From Streptosporangium sp. NBC_01755 (GTDB lineage Bacteria > Actinomycetota > Actinomycetes > Streptosporangiales > Streptosporangiaceae), in NCBI RefSeq assembly GCF_035917995.1, contig NZ_CP109131.1:7006001-7070000 (forward strand): a DNA stretch of 64,000 bases. The letters run 5' to 3'. This document shows positions 1 to 8,635 of this stretch, one piece after another. Under the pieces are notes generated by a model. It did no database searches and had not been told where the DNA came from. It was given only the letters and a program-made list of their open reading frames with translations. The translations under genes and the position numbers were made by a program. Every line of letters begins with the position of its first letter. Positions within the stretch are counted from its first letter, which is position 1.

Positions 1-1524
1 CAAACACCGGCTCCGGCCGGCGATCTGACGCCGGATCTCCTCGGCGCGCCCGAATGGACCGACCAGATGGTCGCTGCCGCGGGCATCCCCATGTACGATA
101 TTCCGTTCCTCACCGTCGGTGGGGGTATGGGATCCTTCGTGACGCTCGACTATCTGAGGATCTACGGCGTCCCCACCTCACAGATGCGGGTGGTCTCCAA
201 TATCGATCACCCGTGGCAGACCTACGAGTTCCTCACCAGGTGCTCGCAGATCCCCCGGGGGGAGCGGATCCGCTCCGACTCCTCCTCCCGCCCGGACAAC
301 CTGTGGGGCTTCCCCTCCTACGCCCTGGAAGAGGCGTGGAAGGAGAAGAAACCGTCGTACCTGTGGCAGATCCTCACCGAGCCCCTCCTGAACGACTACT
401 GGACCCCGCGCGCCGGCACGGTCTTCGAGAACCTCGAGCGCGAGGCCAAACGCATCAACTACTGGGACATGCTGGTCAAGGGGCAGGTGCGGATGGTCCG
501 CCGCCGGGCCGGTGGCGGCTACTTCACCGTGGTCACCCCACCGGACGGCGCGGCGGCGACCAAGCGCATCATCTTCCGCTCGCGCTTCGTGCACGTCGCG
601 ATCGGCTACCCGGGCCTGAAGTTCCTGCCCGACCTGCAGGAGTTCCGGACCAAGCACGGTGACTACCAGCACGTCGTCAACGCCTACGAGCCGCATGAGC
701 AGGTCTACGAGTTCCTGAAGACCAGGCCGGGCACCGTGGTCATTCGCGGCGGCGGCATCGTCGCCTCCCGGGTGCTTCAGCGGCTGTTCGACGATCGGGA
801 GCGGCACGGCCTGCAGACCCAGATCATCCACATCTTCCGCACGTTCATCAGCGGCTCCCACGGCCCGCACATCTGGTCACGCCGTAAGGGCGGGGACGGC
901 TGGGCCTACCAGGGCTTCAACTACCCCAAGTCGGTGTGGGGTGGTCAGCTCAAGGCGCAGATGCGCAAGCTCGAAGGCGCCGACCGGGCGAAGAAGTACA
1001 AGGAGATGGGCGGCACCAACACCCCCTACCGGCGGCGCTGGCAGGAGCAGATGCGCGCGGGCCGCAGCGGAGGTTACTACCACCCCGTGCAGGGCACCGT
1101 CGACCGCGTGGAGCACAGCCAGGACGGGCGGCTGGTCAGCTACGTGCGCAGCAGCGACGGCATCGTCCGCGAGCCGGTCTCCGACTACATCATCGACTGC
1201 ACCGGCCTGGAGGCCGACATCGCCGAGCATCGGATCTTCGCGGACCTGCTCCAACACGGCGGGGCGTTCCGCAATCCGGTGGGCAGGCTCGAGGTGGAGC
1301 GCCACTTCGAGGTGAAGGGGACGGCCAATGGTGACGGTGCCCTCTACGCCTCTGGATCGGCCACGCTCGGGGGGTACTTCCCGGGTGTCGACACCTTCCT
1401 TGGCCTGCAGATCGCGGCTCAGGAGATAGCCGACGATCTGGCGAGGCGGGGGTTCGTCAAGAAGATGGGGCCGCTGCGCTCGACCTCGCAGTGGTTCAAA
1501 TGGGCCTTCAACTCGTCGGTATAA
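1..1524 (+). CDS. FAD/NAD(P)-binding oxidoreductase (5' end outside window)
   Basis: The frame is open from the first base, so the true start lies to the left; an internal ATG at 67 is not needed as a start. Two Rossmann-type glycine motifs are visible: TVGGGMGSF near the visible N-terminus and VIRGGGIVASR about 240 residues in. This layout is seen in two-dinucleotide flavoprotein monooxygenases and oxidoreductases. A late segment, YASGSATLGGYFPGVDTF, fits the FAD-closing region. No signal peptide or membrane segment is seen in the visible part. The stop is followed after 13 bases by a membrane-protein gene with its own AAGGAG site, and that gene overlaps an FHA gene, so the three probably form one operon. 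The substrate is unknown. I infer a cytoplasmic redox enzyme working with the membrane protein. Confidence 0.75.
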   Translation, partial: QTPAPAGDLTPDLLGAPEWTDQMVAAAGIPMYDIPFLTVGGGMGSFVTLDYLRIYGVPTSQMRVVSNIDHPWQTYEFLTRCSQIPRGERIRSDSSSRPDNLWGFPSYALEEAWKEKKPSYLWQILTEPLLNDYWTPRAGTVFENLEREAKRINYWDMLVKGQVRMVRRRAGGGYFTVVTPPDGAAATKRIIFRSRFVHVAIGYPGLKFLPDLQEFRTKHGDYQHVVNAYEPHEQVYEFLKTRPGTVVIRGGGIVASRVLQRLFDDRERHGLQTQIIHIFRTFISGSHGPHIWSRRKGGDGWAYQGFNYPKSVWGGQLKAQMRKLEGADRAKKYKEMGGTNTPYRRRWQEQMRAGRSGGYYHPVQGTVDRVEHSQDGRLVSYVRSSDGIVREPVSDYIIDCTGLEADIAEHRIFADLLQHGGAFRNPVGRLEVERHFEVKGTANGDGALYASGSATLGGYFPGVDTFLGLQIAAQEIADDLARRGFVKKMGPLRSTSQWFKWAFNSSV

Positions 1525-1537
1525 GGAGTAATCCCCT

Positions 1538-1975
1538 GTGGTTCCGACCCTGTGGGGCCGTATTCAGACGCGCCTCCTCATGCTCGCCACCGTTGGTGCG
1601 ATCATCACCCTGCTGATCGTGCCGGTGCTTCCCGGCTCCTCCGGGCCGCTCTCCGAGCGCTATGTCAACGGGTTCCTGGTGCTCGCGGCGGTAGGCGTGC
1701 TGGGGATCGTCTGGGAGCTGATATATCACTTCCTGATGCAGTTCAGATGGGAGAAGGACTGGCCGACCCTCTTCGGTCTGCTGACGCTCGTCCCCGAAGG
1801 CCTTGTACTGTACTTTTTGCTACGGTCCGGTGCAGTCGATGTTATCGATCCGGTTCCGTCGGCTGCCTTCTGGACGCACTTCACGGTCGTCTGGGTATGC
1901 ATCTGGCTGGTGACGAACGGTCCCATGCGGGTGCCGTTCATCCGGTGGCGTTTCCGGGGAGGGAGAGTTCTGTGA
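1538..1975 (+). CDS. Small integral membrane protein, function unknown
   Basis: A 145-residue protein with GTG start 9 bases after a good AAGGAG site at 1523. Hydrophobic stretches around residues 13-31, 45-66, 78-97 and 110-126 predict four transmembrane helices, and the C-terminus is basic (RWRFRGGR). I recognise no catalytic motif. The stop overlaps the GTG of the next gene in a GTGA arrangement, which implies translational coupling with the FHA protein. Its position between a flavoprotein and a phosphopeptide-binding protein suggests a membrane anchor or partner for one of them. That is inference from context only. Confidence 0.75.
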   Translation: MVPTLWGRIQTRLLMLATVGAIITLLIVPVLPGSSGPLSERYVNGFLVLAAVGVLGIVWELIYHFLMQFRWEKDWPTLFGLLTLVPEGLVLYFLLRSGAVDVIDPVPSAAFWTHFTVVWVCIWLVTNGPMRVPFIRWRFRGGRVL

Positions 1976-3414
1976 CCGACCAGGGCTTCGGGGTGGTGCG
2001 TCCGCTTCCGGGCAACGGGCTGGTGGCCTACGTGGGCGGCCTGCTGCTGGTGTGCGACGCGGCCGAGGCCGTCGTTGAGGATCTGCTGGGGGCACTGCGG
2101 GAGACCGCGGCCTCGGGCGGCGACGGCCGGTCGCTGGCCCGCCGGGTCGCCCGGATCCTCGCCGTCGTGATAGGCGAGCCGGTGGCGTGTGCCGTCGCCG
2201 GCCCGGTCAGTGGGGGAGTGGCCGTCCTGGTCAGCGGCCCGGCGTTCGCGGCGGTTACCGGGGTGGCCGGTGAGATCCAGCTCGCCGGGCGTGACGCGCT
2301 CACCTGGTCCGACCGGCTGGTTCCCGGCCCGGTGACCCGGGTGGAGTTGAGCCTGCCGGATGCCGGGGCCGCGCACCCGCTGTCCCGGCTGGACGCCGGG
2401 GTGATCGTCGCAGGCGGCGTCTGGTGCGACCTGACCGAGGATGGGGCCGCCCCGCAGGCGATGTCGCGGATGGAGCCCGCCGCGTCACAGGTCCAGCAGG
2501 CGGCGCCCCGGATGGAGCCCGTGGCCCCCGCGCCCACCCCGATGCCCGCGCCGTCCGAGCGGCCGGCCGCCCCCGAGTGGTCGGCCCCTCAGGAGGCCGC
2601 CCCGCCGGCGCCCTACCCCCTGGGCCCGGCGGATCCGTATCAGCCGGTCACCGCTCCGCCGATGATGGAGCCGCAGCCGCAGGCATGGCACTCCGAGCCG
2701 CTGCCCGTGGTCTCCCCGCAGGGGCCGGTGCCCTCCGGCGGACCCGCCCCCGCGATCATCCACCACGAAGAGGTCCATCACGAGGACATCGACACCGCCA
2801 GGGCCAGCGGGATGGGCGGGGATCCCGTTGACGTCCGCGACCAGCCGTTCGAGTACGAGCTGCTGACGCCCGGCGGTTCACAGTCCGCGGCCGAGTCCCT
2901 GGCGCCCGCGCCGAACTCCGGGGCCGAGCCCGAGGCGCGGCCGCTGGTCTACGGGGTCGACTGCAAGAACGACCACTTCAACGACCCCCGCGTGCCCTAC
3001 TGCGCGGTCTGCGGTATCGCGCTGGTCCAGCGCACCCTGGTTCCCTACAAGGGGCCGCGCCCGCCGCTGGGGGTCCTGCTCCTCGACGACGGCCTCACAC
3101 TGCGGCTCGACACCGACTACCTGGTGGGCCGCGACCCCGAGCGGGCACCCGAGGTGGCCGACGGCTCCGTGCGCCCGGCCAAGGTCACCAGCCCCGACGG
3201 CTCGGTCTCCCGTCGGCATCTGCGGGTGGCGCTGGACGGCTGGGACGTCAACCTGGTCGACCTGGGGTCTGTCAACGGAACCCAGATCCAGCCGCCCGGC
3301 GACCCCAACTTCTACGACATCCCGCCGAACGAGCCGGTTGCGATCCAGCCCGGCACCACCGTGCGGATCGGCGTCTCGCGCACCATGCGCTACGAGTCGC
3401 ATCGCAACCGCTGA
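1972..3414 (+). CDS. Zinc-ribbon and FHA domain protein
   Basis: A 480-residue protein starting at the GTG that overlaps the previous stop. Residues 1 to about 155 are a globular alpha/beta region without a motif I recognise. Residues about 160-310 are a long Pro/Ala/Glu-rich linker. A treble-clef-like zinc site follows (C-x15-C-x2-C in the stretch from DCKNDHFND to YCAVCG). The C-terminus is an FHA domain with the hallmark GRDPER, SRRHLRV and DLGSVNGT motifs, which binds phosphothreonine peptides. FHA proteins are usual partners of Ser/Thr kinases, and a stand-alone kinase lies 2.2 kb downstream. The operon with a membrane protein and a flavoprotein is unusual, and I cannot assign it to a known pathway. 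Confidence 0.85.
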   Translation: MTDQGFGVVRPLPGNGLVAYVGGLLLVCDAAEAVVEDLLGALRETAASGGDGRSLARRVARILAVVIGEPVACAVAGPVSGGVAVLVSGPAFAAVTGVAGEIQLAGRDALTWSDRLVPGPVTRVELSLPDAGAAHPLSRLDAGVIVAGGVWCDLTEDGAAPQAMSRMEPAASQVQQAAPRMEPVAPAPTPMPAPSERPAAPEWSAPQEAAPPAPYPLGPADPYQPVTAPPMMEPQPQAWHSEPLPVVSPQGPVPSGGPAPAIIHHEEVHHEDIDTARASGMGGDPVDVRDQPFEYELLTPGGSQSAAESLAPAPNSGAEPEARPLVYGVDCKNDHFNDPRVPYCAVCGIALVQRTLVPYKGPRPPLGVLLLDDGLTLRLDTDYLVGRDPERAPEVADGSVRPAKVTSPDGSVSRRHLRVALDGWDVNLVDLGSVNGTQIQPPGDPNFYDIPPNEPVAIQPGTTVRIGVSRTMRYESHRNR

Positions 3415-3431
3415 GACCGTCTTCCGGGCGG

Positions 3432-3481
3432 TACGGCCACGGCCGTAGCGCCCGCGTGTTCTCCGGGGTCGCGGAGATTTT
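3432..3481 (+). terminator. Terminator after the FHA gene
   Basis: Two successive inverted repeats. A 7-bp stem TACGGCC/GGCCGTA has a two-base loop at 3432-3447. A 6-bp stem TCTCCG/CGGAGA at 3460-3477 is followed at once by TTTT. It lies between convergent genes (FHA on plus, antiporter on minus). Confidence 0.55.
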
Positions 3482-3523
3482 CTCCGTGGCGCCGTGGCGC
3501 TCGCGCGCCGGATCGGTGTGCGA

Positions 3524-5515
3524 TCACAGCTGCCGGATCGGGGCACGCAGGGCGGCGACGGCCTCGGCCCAGTCGACCGGGTCGGGGTCCTGCTCGGTGC
3601 GGACCAGCAGGTGCGCGCCCTCCGGGGCGGTCGCGGTGTCGGCGGCCACGATCAGCGCGCCCTCGGGGATCGCGCCCGATTCGGCCGCCACCTCGAGTCT
3701 GGACAGCCGCTGGGCCAGAGCGGAGGCCCGGTTCCCGCCGGTGACGACCAGCGGCCGGTCCCACAGCATCGCGAGGGTGAGCGCCACGTGGGCGGCCGCG
3801 TCGTCACCGGAGCCGTAACGCACCGCGACCGCTCCCGGCTCGGAGCCGGGCTCGGCCTGCTCAGGCAGGGGCAGCGACACGGTCACCACGCGGCAGGCCG
3901 AGCCGTCGCGCACGGCGGCATGGCCGGGGACGTCGGCGGGCAGCACCAGCAGGTCGGCTCGGGCACCGGAGGCCAGCTCGGGCAGCTCGCCCGCCACATC
4001 CGCGCTGAACCGGCTCACCACCCTGGTGGCCGAGCCGCGCTCGCGGGCGGTACCGGCCAGCGCCTCCAGGTCGTGGAGGGTCTCGGCCAGCTCGGCCAGC
4101 TCCGAGGAAAGGCCGCTGCCGACCTCCAGGCGGCCCGCAGGGTAGGGCCGCAGGTGGCCCAGGACCACCTCGGACGGCGACCTGGACAGGGCCAGGGTGG
4201 TGGTCAGGCCGACCAGCGGGACCTGCTCGGCGGGGGGATCGGGGACGATCAACAGCACCCGGTGGGCGGCGGTCACGCCAAGGGCGGCACGTTCGGCTTC
4301 GGCGATGTCGCGGGCCACCCGCCTGTCGGGGTAGATCCTGCGTACCAGCGGGCCGGTCATCGCGGTCGTGACGAGGGCCATGACCACCATCAGCGAGTAG
4401 AGCTCGTCGTCGAGCACGCCCTTCTGCAGGCCGACGGTGAGGATGACGATCTCGGTGAGCCCTCGCGTGTTGAGCAGGGAGGCCAGTGCCCAGGACTGCC
4501 GGGCGGGCAGCCGCTGCGTCCGTGCGGCGGCGTAGGAGCCGAGCAGCTTGCCGCCGATCGCGACGACCAGGATCGCGGAGAGCGTGCCGAGGCTGGACAG
4601 GTCGAGCTCGCGCAGGTTGACGTTGAGCCCCGCCACGACGAAGAACATCGGCAACAGCAGCAGTACGGCGAGCTGTTCCAGCCGTTCCAGGATCTCGTGG
4701 TTGAGCCGTTCCGCCCCCTCGCGGGGCATCACCGTGCCGAACACGAACGCCCCGAAGATGAAGTGGACGTGCATCCACTCGGTGGCCCAGGCCGATCCGA
4801 TCAGACCGAGGAGCACCAGGGAGAGCAGACCGGGCGTCAGCCGCCCGGCTTTCTCGTACGCGGGCACCATCCGGGCCAGCAGGGGCTTGACGACCAGGAA
4901 CATCACCAGTGCGTACGGCAGGGCGAGCAGGACCTTCCACTGCCCTTCGGACTCTCCCGCCCCCGCGATGCCCACCACCACCGCCAGGACGGTCCAGGCG
5001 AGCACGTCGATGACGGCCGCCGAGGCCAGGGCAAGACCGCCGAGCGTGATCCGCTGCATTCCCCGGTCGGTGAGGATCCGTGCCAGCACCGGGAACGCGG
5101 TGGCGGCCATCGCCGCGCCCATGAACAGCACGAACGGCAGGGTCTTGTCGCCTCCCACGTGCTCGTCCGCGATGGCCAGCGCGAGCACGCAGCCCAGCAC
5201 GAACGGCACCACGGTCGAGCCGAGTGCCACGGTCACCGCGATCCGGCCCTTGCCCCTGACCAGCTTCTGGTCCAGTTCCAGGCCGACGACGAACATGAAC
5301 AGCACCAGGCCGACGTTGGCCAGGGCCTGCAGCGGGGGCCGCATCTCGGGGCCGAACAGCTTGTCACCGATCAGGGGGCCCAGCAGGGTGGGGCCCAGCA
5401 GGATGCCGGCCACGATCTCGCCGATGACCGGTGGCTGGCCGAGCCATCTGGCCAGCGCTCCGAAAAGCCGCGCGGCCGCGAGGACGATGACGAGGTCGAG
5501 TAGGAGCAGATCCAT
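3524..5515 (-). CDS. CPA2-family monovalent cation/proton antiporter
   Basis: A 663-residue KefB/NhaS-type transporter. Residues about 1-390 hold roughly 12 hydrophobic segments with family sequences such as PPVIGEIVAGILLGP, LFMFVVGLEL, NTRGLTEIVIL and GAFVFGTVMPR. The C-terminal 250 residues are soluble and look like a Usp-type regulatory domain (HRVLLIVPDPPAE). I chose the ATG at 5515 (MDLLLLDLVIVLAAARL) because the sequence upstream to position 5620 is poorly hydrophobic and unlike the family. There is no clear ribosome site at either start. It exchanges Na+ or K+ for protons at the cytoplasmic membrane; ion specificity cannot be read from sequence. It is divergent from the kinase gene, with about 120 bases between them. 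Confidence 0.85.
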   Translation of the reverse strand: MDLLLLDLVIVLAAARLFGALARWLGQPPVIGEIVAGILLGPTLLGPLIGDKLFGPEMRPPLQALANVGLVLFMFVVGLELDQKLVRGKGRIAVTVALGSTVVPFVLGCVLALAIADEHVGGDKTLPFVLFMGAAMAATAFPVLARILTDRGMQRITLGGLALASAAVIDVLAWTVLAVVVGIAGAGESEGQWKVLLALPYALVMFLVVKPLLARMVPAYEKAGRLTPGLLSLVLLGLIGSAWATEWMHVHFIFGAFVFGTVMPREGAERLNHEILERLEQLAVLLLLPMFFVVAGLNVNLRELDLSSLGTLSAILVVAIGGKLLGSYAAARTQRLPARQSWALASLLNTRGLTEIVILTVGLQKGVLDDELYSLMVVMALVTTAMTGPLVRRIYPDRRVARDIAEAERAALGVTAAHRVLLIVPDPPAEQVPLVGLTTTLALSRSPSEVVLGHLRPYPAGRLEVGSGLSSELAELAETLHDLEALAGTARERGSATRVVSRFSADVAGELPELASGARADLLVLPADVPGHAAVRDGSACRVVTVSLPLPEQAEPGSEPGAVAVRYGSGDDAAAHVALTLAMLWDRPLVVTGGNRASALAQRLSRLEVAAESGAIPEGALIVAADTATAPEGAHLLVRTEQDPDPVDWAEAVAALRAPIRQL

Positions 5516-5634
5516 CTGCAGCAATTGCGAGCACGCTTTCCGTATGCCAAGAAAAGCCCCGAGAATGGCGAAGGCGACGTTACCGTGTGTGGGATGTCGT
5601 CGCGAACGTTGCGCAGGCATGGAGGGAGATCGTT

Positions 5635-6423
5635 GTGGAGGGCATCGCCGACTATGAGTTCATCCGGTCGCTGGGGGCGGGTAATCACGGTGAGTTCTAT
5701 TTGGCGAAAAGGCCCGAGCGGTTACCCGTCGAGGCGGATCTGGTAGCGGTGAAGGTGGTGGGGGGCACGGGGAGCGACGCCTTCCGCCGCGCCACGAGAG
5801 AGTTGAAGGCGTTCGCCGCGGTGCGCTCTCCGTACCTGGTGCGGCTCTACGACGCCGGCCAGCAGGGCGGGGTGTTCTACTACTCGATGGAATATCTGCC
5901 GGACGGCTCGCTGGCGCGTCCTGCGGCGCGGCCGTCGCGGGAGCAGGTGCTGCGCTCGATCGCCTGCGTCTCCCATGCGGCGCAGGCACTGCACGAGGAG
6001 GGCATCGTCCATCGCGACATCCGCCCCGGCAACGTGCTGCTCGCAGACGACGGGGGCAAGCTCTCCGACCTGGGCCTTTCGCAGGTGCTGACGCCGGGCG
6101 CGACGGTGACCGGGATGGGAGACATCGGTTCGGTGGAGTTCACCGACCCCACGCTGCTGCAGGGGGAGACACCCACGCCCGCGGGCGACGTGTGGTCGCT
6201 GGGCGCGACGCTGCACTGGGCGGTGAGCGGTGTCGGGCTCTACGGGAGGCTGCCCACCCACGACCCGCTGCTGACCCTTCGAAAGGTGTACAGCACGTCG
6301 CCGTCGATCGATCCCGGGTTGGAGCCCGAGCTGTCGGATCTCGTCCAGGCATGCCTTGGCGACGTGGCCAAGCGGCCCACCGCGCGAGGGGTGGCCGACC
6401 GGCTCTACGCCCTGCTGGCCTGA
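5635..6423 (+). CDS. Stand-alone Ser/Thr protein kinase
   Basis: A 262-residue protein that is almost entirely a Hanks-type kinase domain with no membrane helix or sensor domain. The GTG at 5635 is preferred over upstream codons because GGAGGGAG sits about 8 bases before it. Visible motifs are the glycine loop GAGNHGEFYLA, the ATP-anchoring lysine in LVAVKVVGG, the catalytic loop HRDIRPGN with the Mg-binding Asn kept, and DLG in place of DFG. The usual APE is replaced by TDP. Such variants occur in actinobacterial soluble kinases and can still be active. The closest FHA partner in the window is the gene ending at 3414. Confidence 0.85.
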   Translation: MEGIADYEFIRSLGAGNHGEFYLAKRPERLPVEADLVAVKVVGGTGSDAFRRATRELKAFAAVRSPYLVRLYDAGQQGGVFYYSMEYLPDGSLARPAARPSREQVLRSIACVSHAAQALHEEGIVHRDIRPGNVLLADDGGKLSDLGLSQVLTPGATVTGMGDIGSVEFTDPTLLQGETPTPAGDVWSLGATLHWAVSGVGLYGRLPTHDPLLTLRKVYSTSPSIDPGLEPELSDLVQACLGDVAKRPTARGVADRLYALLA

Positions 6424-6456
6424 ACCTCCGCCCGCGTGCCGCGCGGGACCGTGGCG

Positions 6457-6483
6457 TCGGCTCCCGGGGTGTACGGGAGCCGA
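6457..6483 (+). terminator. Hairpin terminator after the kinase
   Basis: A perfect 10-bp stem (TCGGCTCCCG / CGGGAGCCGA) with a 7-base loop, 34 bases after the kinase stop. There is no T tract, which is common for GC-rich actinobacterial terminators. Confidence 0.5.
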
Positions 6484-6520
6484 GTGGGGCGCCCGAGCGG
6501 GCACGGGGTGGGCCGGGCAC

Positions 6521-6673
6521 TTATGTGCCGGTGGGGCGCAGGCGGTCCAGTTCCGCGTTGAGCACCCGCTCCAGGCGTGCGGTGCCGAGCCTGTCGGGGT
6601 AGAGCAGGCGGTGCGCACTCAGCCCGTCGACCAGGGCGAGCAGCCGCTCGGTCACGGCGTCGAGGCCGCCGCG
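6521..6673 (-). pseudogene. C-terminal fragment of a TetR-type regulator
   Basis: About 50 codons on the minus strand read VTERLLALVDGLSAHRLL and then PDRLGTARLERVLNAEL before a TAA stop. This is typical of the last two helices of TetR/AcrR ligand-binding domains. The DNA-binding half is absent; upstream sequence on this strand is antisense to an aminotransferase fragment instead. I infer that a deletion fused the tail of a regulator to the middle of a divergently transcribed aminotransferase gene. The assignment rests on pattern recognition of a short stretch. Confidence 0.5.
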
Positions 6674-7359
6674 GCGCAGGCGGAGTGCGACGTCGCCGCG
6701 ATCATCGTGACGCCGTTCAAGCATGACTCGTTCGAGGACCAGGAACTCGTCGCCGCGGAGTTCGCCAGGGGGGTGCGGGCGCTGGCCGACCGGATCGGCG
6801 CCGCGCTGGTGATCGACGACGTGCGCGGGGGCTGGCGGATCGACCTGGGCGGCTCCTGGGAGCCCCTGGGTGTGCGCCCCGACCTGTACGCCTTCAGCAA
6901 GGCCATGGCCAACGGCCACCCGATCGCCGCCGTCACCGGTGTGGACGCCCTGCGGGGCCCGCCCAGACGCTCTACTCCACAGGTTCCTTCTGGTTCAACG
7001 CCGCTCCGATGGCCGCGGCCAAGGCCACCATCGAGACGCTGCGCGACATCGACGGCATAGCCCTGATGGAGCGCGCGGGCACCCGCCTGCGCGATGGCCT
7101 CGCCGCCCAGGCCGCCTCCCATGGCTTCGCGGTCAACCAGACCGGCCCGGTGCAGATCCCGTGGCTCTCCTTCGAGGGGGACGCGACGCTGGACAAGAGC
7201 ATGTTCTGGGCGGCGGCCTGCCTGCGGGAGGGGGTCTACCTCCATCCGTGGCACAACTGGTTCCTGTCCGCGGCCCACACCGACGCCGACATCGACCGGG
7301 TGCTGCAGGGCACCGACGCGGCCTACGCCAGGCTCAGGGCCCACTTCGGCGCCGACTGA
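6656..7359 (+). pseudogene. Class III (GSAM-like) aminotransferase, truncated and frameshifted
   Basis: The C-terminal half of a PLP-dependent class III aminotransferase. One frame reads CDVAAIIVTPF, then IGAALVIDDVRGGWR and YAFSKAMANGHPIAAVTG with the PLP-binding lysine. Near 6955-6965 the frame breaks after DALRG and resumes one frame over as AQTLYSTGSFWFNAAPM through to the C-terminal GVYLHPWHNWFLSAAHTDAD. The N-terminal half is missing; the sequence before about 6656 is TetR remnant on the other strand. A single-base indel plus the 5' deletion make this a pseudogene. It resembles glutamate-1-semialdehyde aminomutase, but the FWFNAAPM and HNWFLSAAH segments suggest a secondary-metabolism relative. 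Confidence 0.75.
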
Positions 7360-8476
7360 ACGCGCGGCTAGCGAGGGGGGCGTCCCGCAGCCGGTACCAC
7401 TGCAGGTCGTCCAGGCGGGTGCCGTCGGGGCCGGGCAGCAGTCCGCGCAGCAGCGCCTCGCGGGTGAAGCCCGCGCGCTCCAGCACGCGCTGCGAGGCGA
7501 CGTTGGCGGGGGAGGTGCCCGCGATGATCCGGCTCAGGGGGGTGTGCTCGAAGGCCCAATCGACCAGCAGGTTCACCGCCCTGGTGGTGAAGCCCCTGCC
7601 GCGGAACGCCGGTAGCAGGCTGTAGCCCGTCATGGCCTGCCCCAGCGGCGGGATCAGGTTGGAGAGCTGGATCTCCCCGGCGAACGCGCCCGTCGCGGCG
7701 TCCATGATCACCGCCTCGACCCCCCTGCCGGCCAGCCGGTTCGCGCCCGCCGTGCGGCACCGCTCCTCGACCTGCTCGGCGCTGTGCGGCTCGGGCGGGA
7801 CGCTGTATCTCACGACGTCGGGCAGGTTCTGCAGCGCCAGGTAGTCGGCGGCGTCGGCGGGGGTGAGCGTCCTGAGCCGCACGATCCCGTCGGTCAGCGA
7901 GTCGCCGGGGAAGCCCGGCAGGAACGGTGTCACGCGCTCGCCGGAGTCGCCGCGCAGGCGTGCGAAGGAGACCAGGTCGCGGCGGGTGCCGCCACGATGC
8001 TGTTCGGCTCCGCGCCGCACGCCCTCGTGCCGGAAACCGGCGGCCAGGGCGACACACTGGCTGGCCAGGTTCTCCACGTCGGCGAGCAGTTCGACGCGTT
8101 CGACCCCGTGGGTGAAGCCCCACCCGGCCAGCGCGGCGGCGGCGGCCGTGGCCACCCCCCGGCCCCGCGCCCACGGCGCGACCAGGTAGCCGATCTCGTT
8201 GGTGCTCCGCAGACGGGAGGGCTTGAGGCCGATGTTGCCCAGCCACTCGCCCGTCACAGCGTCCGCGATCGCGAACGCGGCTCCCCCGCTCCTCCAATCC
8301 TCCTCGGCCATCTCCAGGTACCGGAGCGCGTCGTCTCGGGTGTAGGGCACGGGCACGCGGGGGAGGAACCGGACGATCTCCGGGTCGGCGCAGGCGCGGA
8401 CGATCGCCTCGGCGTCCGTGGGGGCGAGCGGCCTCAGGACGACGGGACCTGCCGGAATCACATCTTGGGGAAACAC
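7334..8476 (-). CDS. Tandem GNAT acetyltransferase
   Basis: About 380 residues with two complete RimJ/RimL-like GNAT domains. The first has the acetyl-CoA loop APWARGRGVATAAAAAL near residue 100. The second has LPAFRGRGFTTRAVNLL near residue 310. Both carry the family opening for R-acetylation enzymes (VVLRPLAPTDAEAI and VRLRTLTPADAADY). The GTG at 8476 gives a natural start; a GTG five codons later is possible, and neither has a clear ribosome site. The 3' end overlaps 26 bases of the aminotransferase pseudogene. The substrate is unknown (small molecule or protein N-terminus). Its duplication within one chain suggests gene duplication and fusion. Confidence 0.8.
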   Translation of the reverse strand: MFPQDVIPAGPVVLRPLAPTDAEAIVRACADPEIVRFLPRVPVPYTRDDALRYLEMAEEDWRSGGAAFAIADAVTGEWLGNIGLKPSRLRSTNEIGYLVAPWARGRGVATAAAAALAGWGFTHGVERVELLADVENLASQCVALAAGFRHEGVRRGAEQHRGGTRRDLVSFARLRGDSGERVTPFLPGFPGDSLTDGIVRLRTLTPADAADYLALQNLPDVVRYSVPPEPHSAEQVEERCRTAGANRLAGRGVEAVIMDAATGAFAGEIQLSNLIPPLGQAMTGYSLLPAFRGRGFTTRAVNLLVDWAFEHTPLSRIIAGTSPANVASQRVLERAGFTREALLRGLLPGPDGTRLDDLQWYRLRDAPLASRAFSRRRSGP

Positions 8477-8635
8477 ATGACAACAGCTACCAGTTCCTTC
8501 GTAGTACGGCGAACTATTTTGCGGATCGTCCCGGTCTGTTTGATCTAGAGAACCGCGTCCGTTCTCTTCCGGCCGACCATCGGCCCCGGCCCGAGGCGGG
8601 ACCGGCCGTGGTCGCGCGCCGTTAACCTTGCGGTC

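Noticed and set aside
1-3414. Type VII secretion module suggested by the FHA protein
   Set aside because: No EccC-type ATPase, WXG100 or mycosin gene is visible in the window.
3494-5503. 669-codon open frame antisense to the antiporter
   Set aside because: Biased Gln/Gly/His composition and no motif; it is the GC-rich shadow of the transporter gene.
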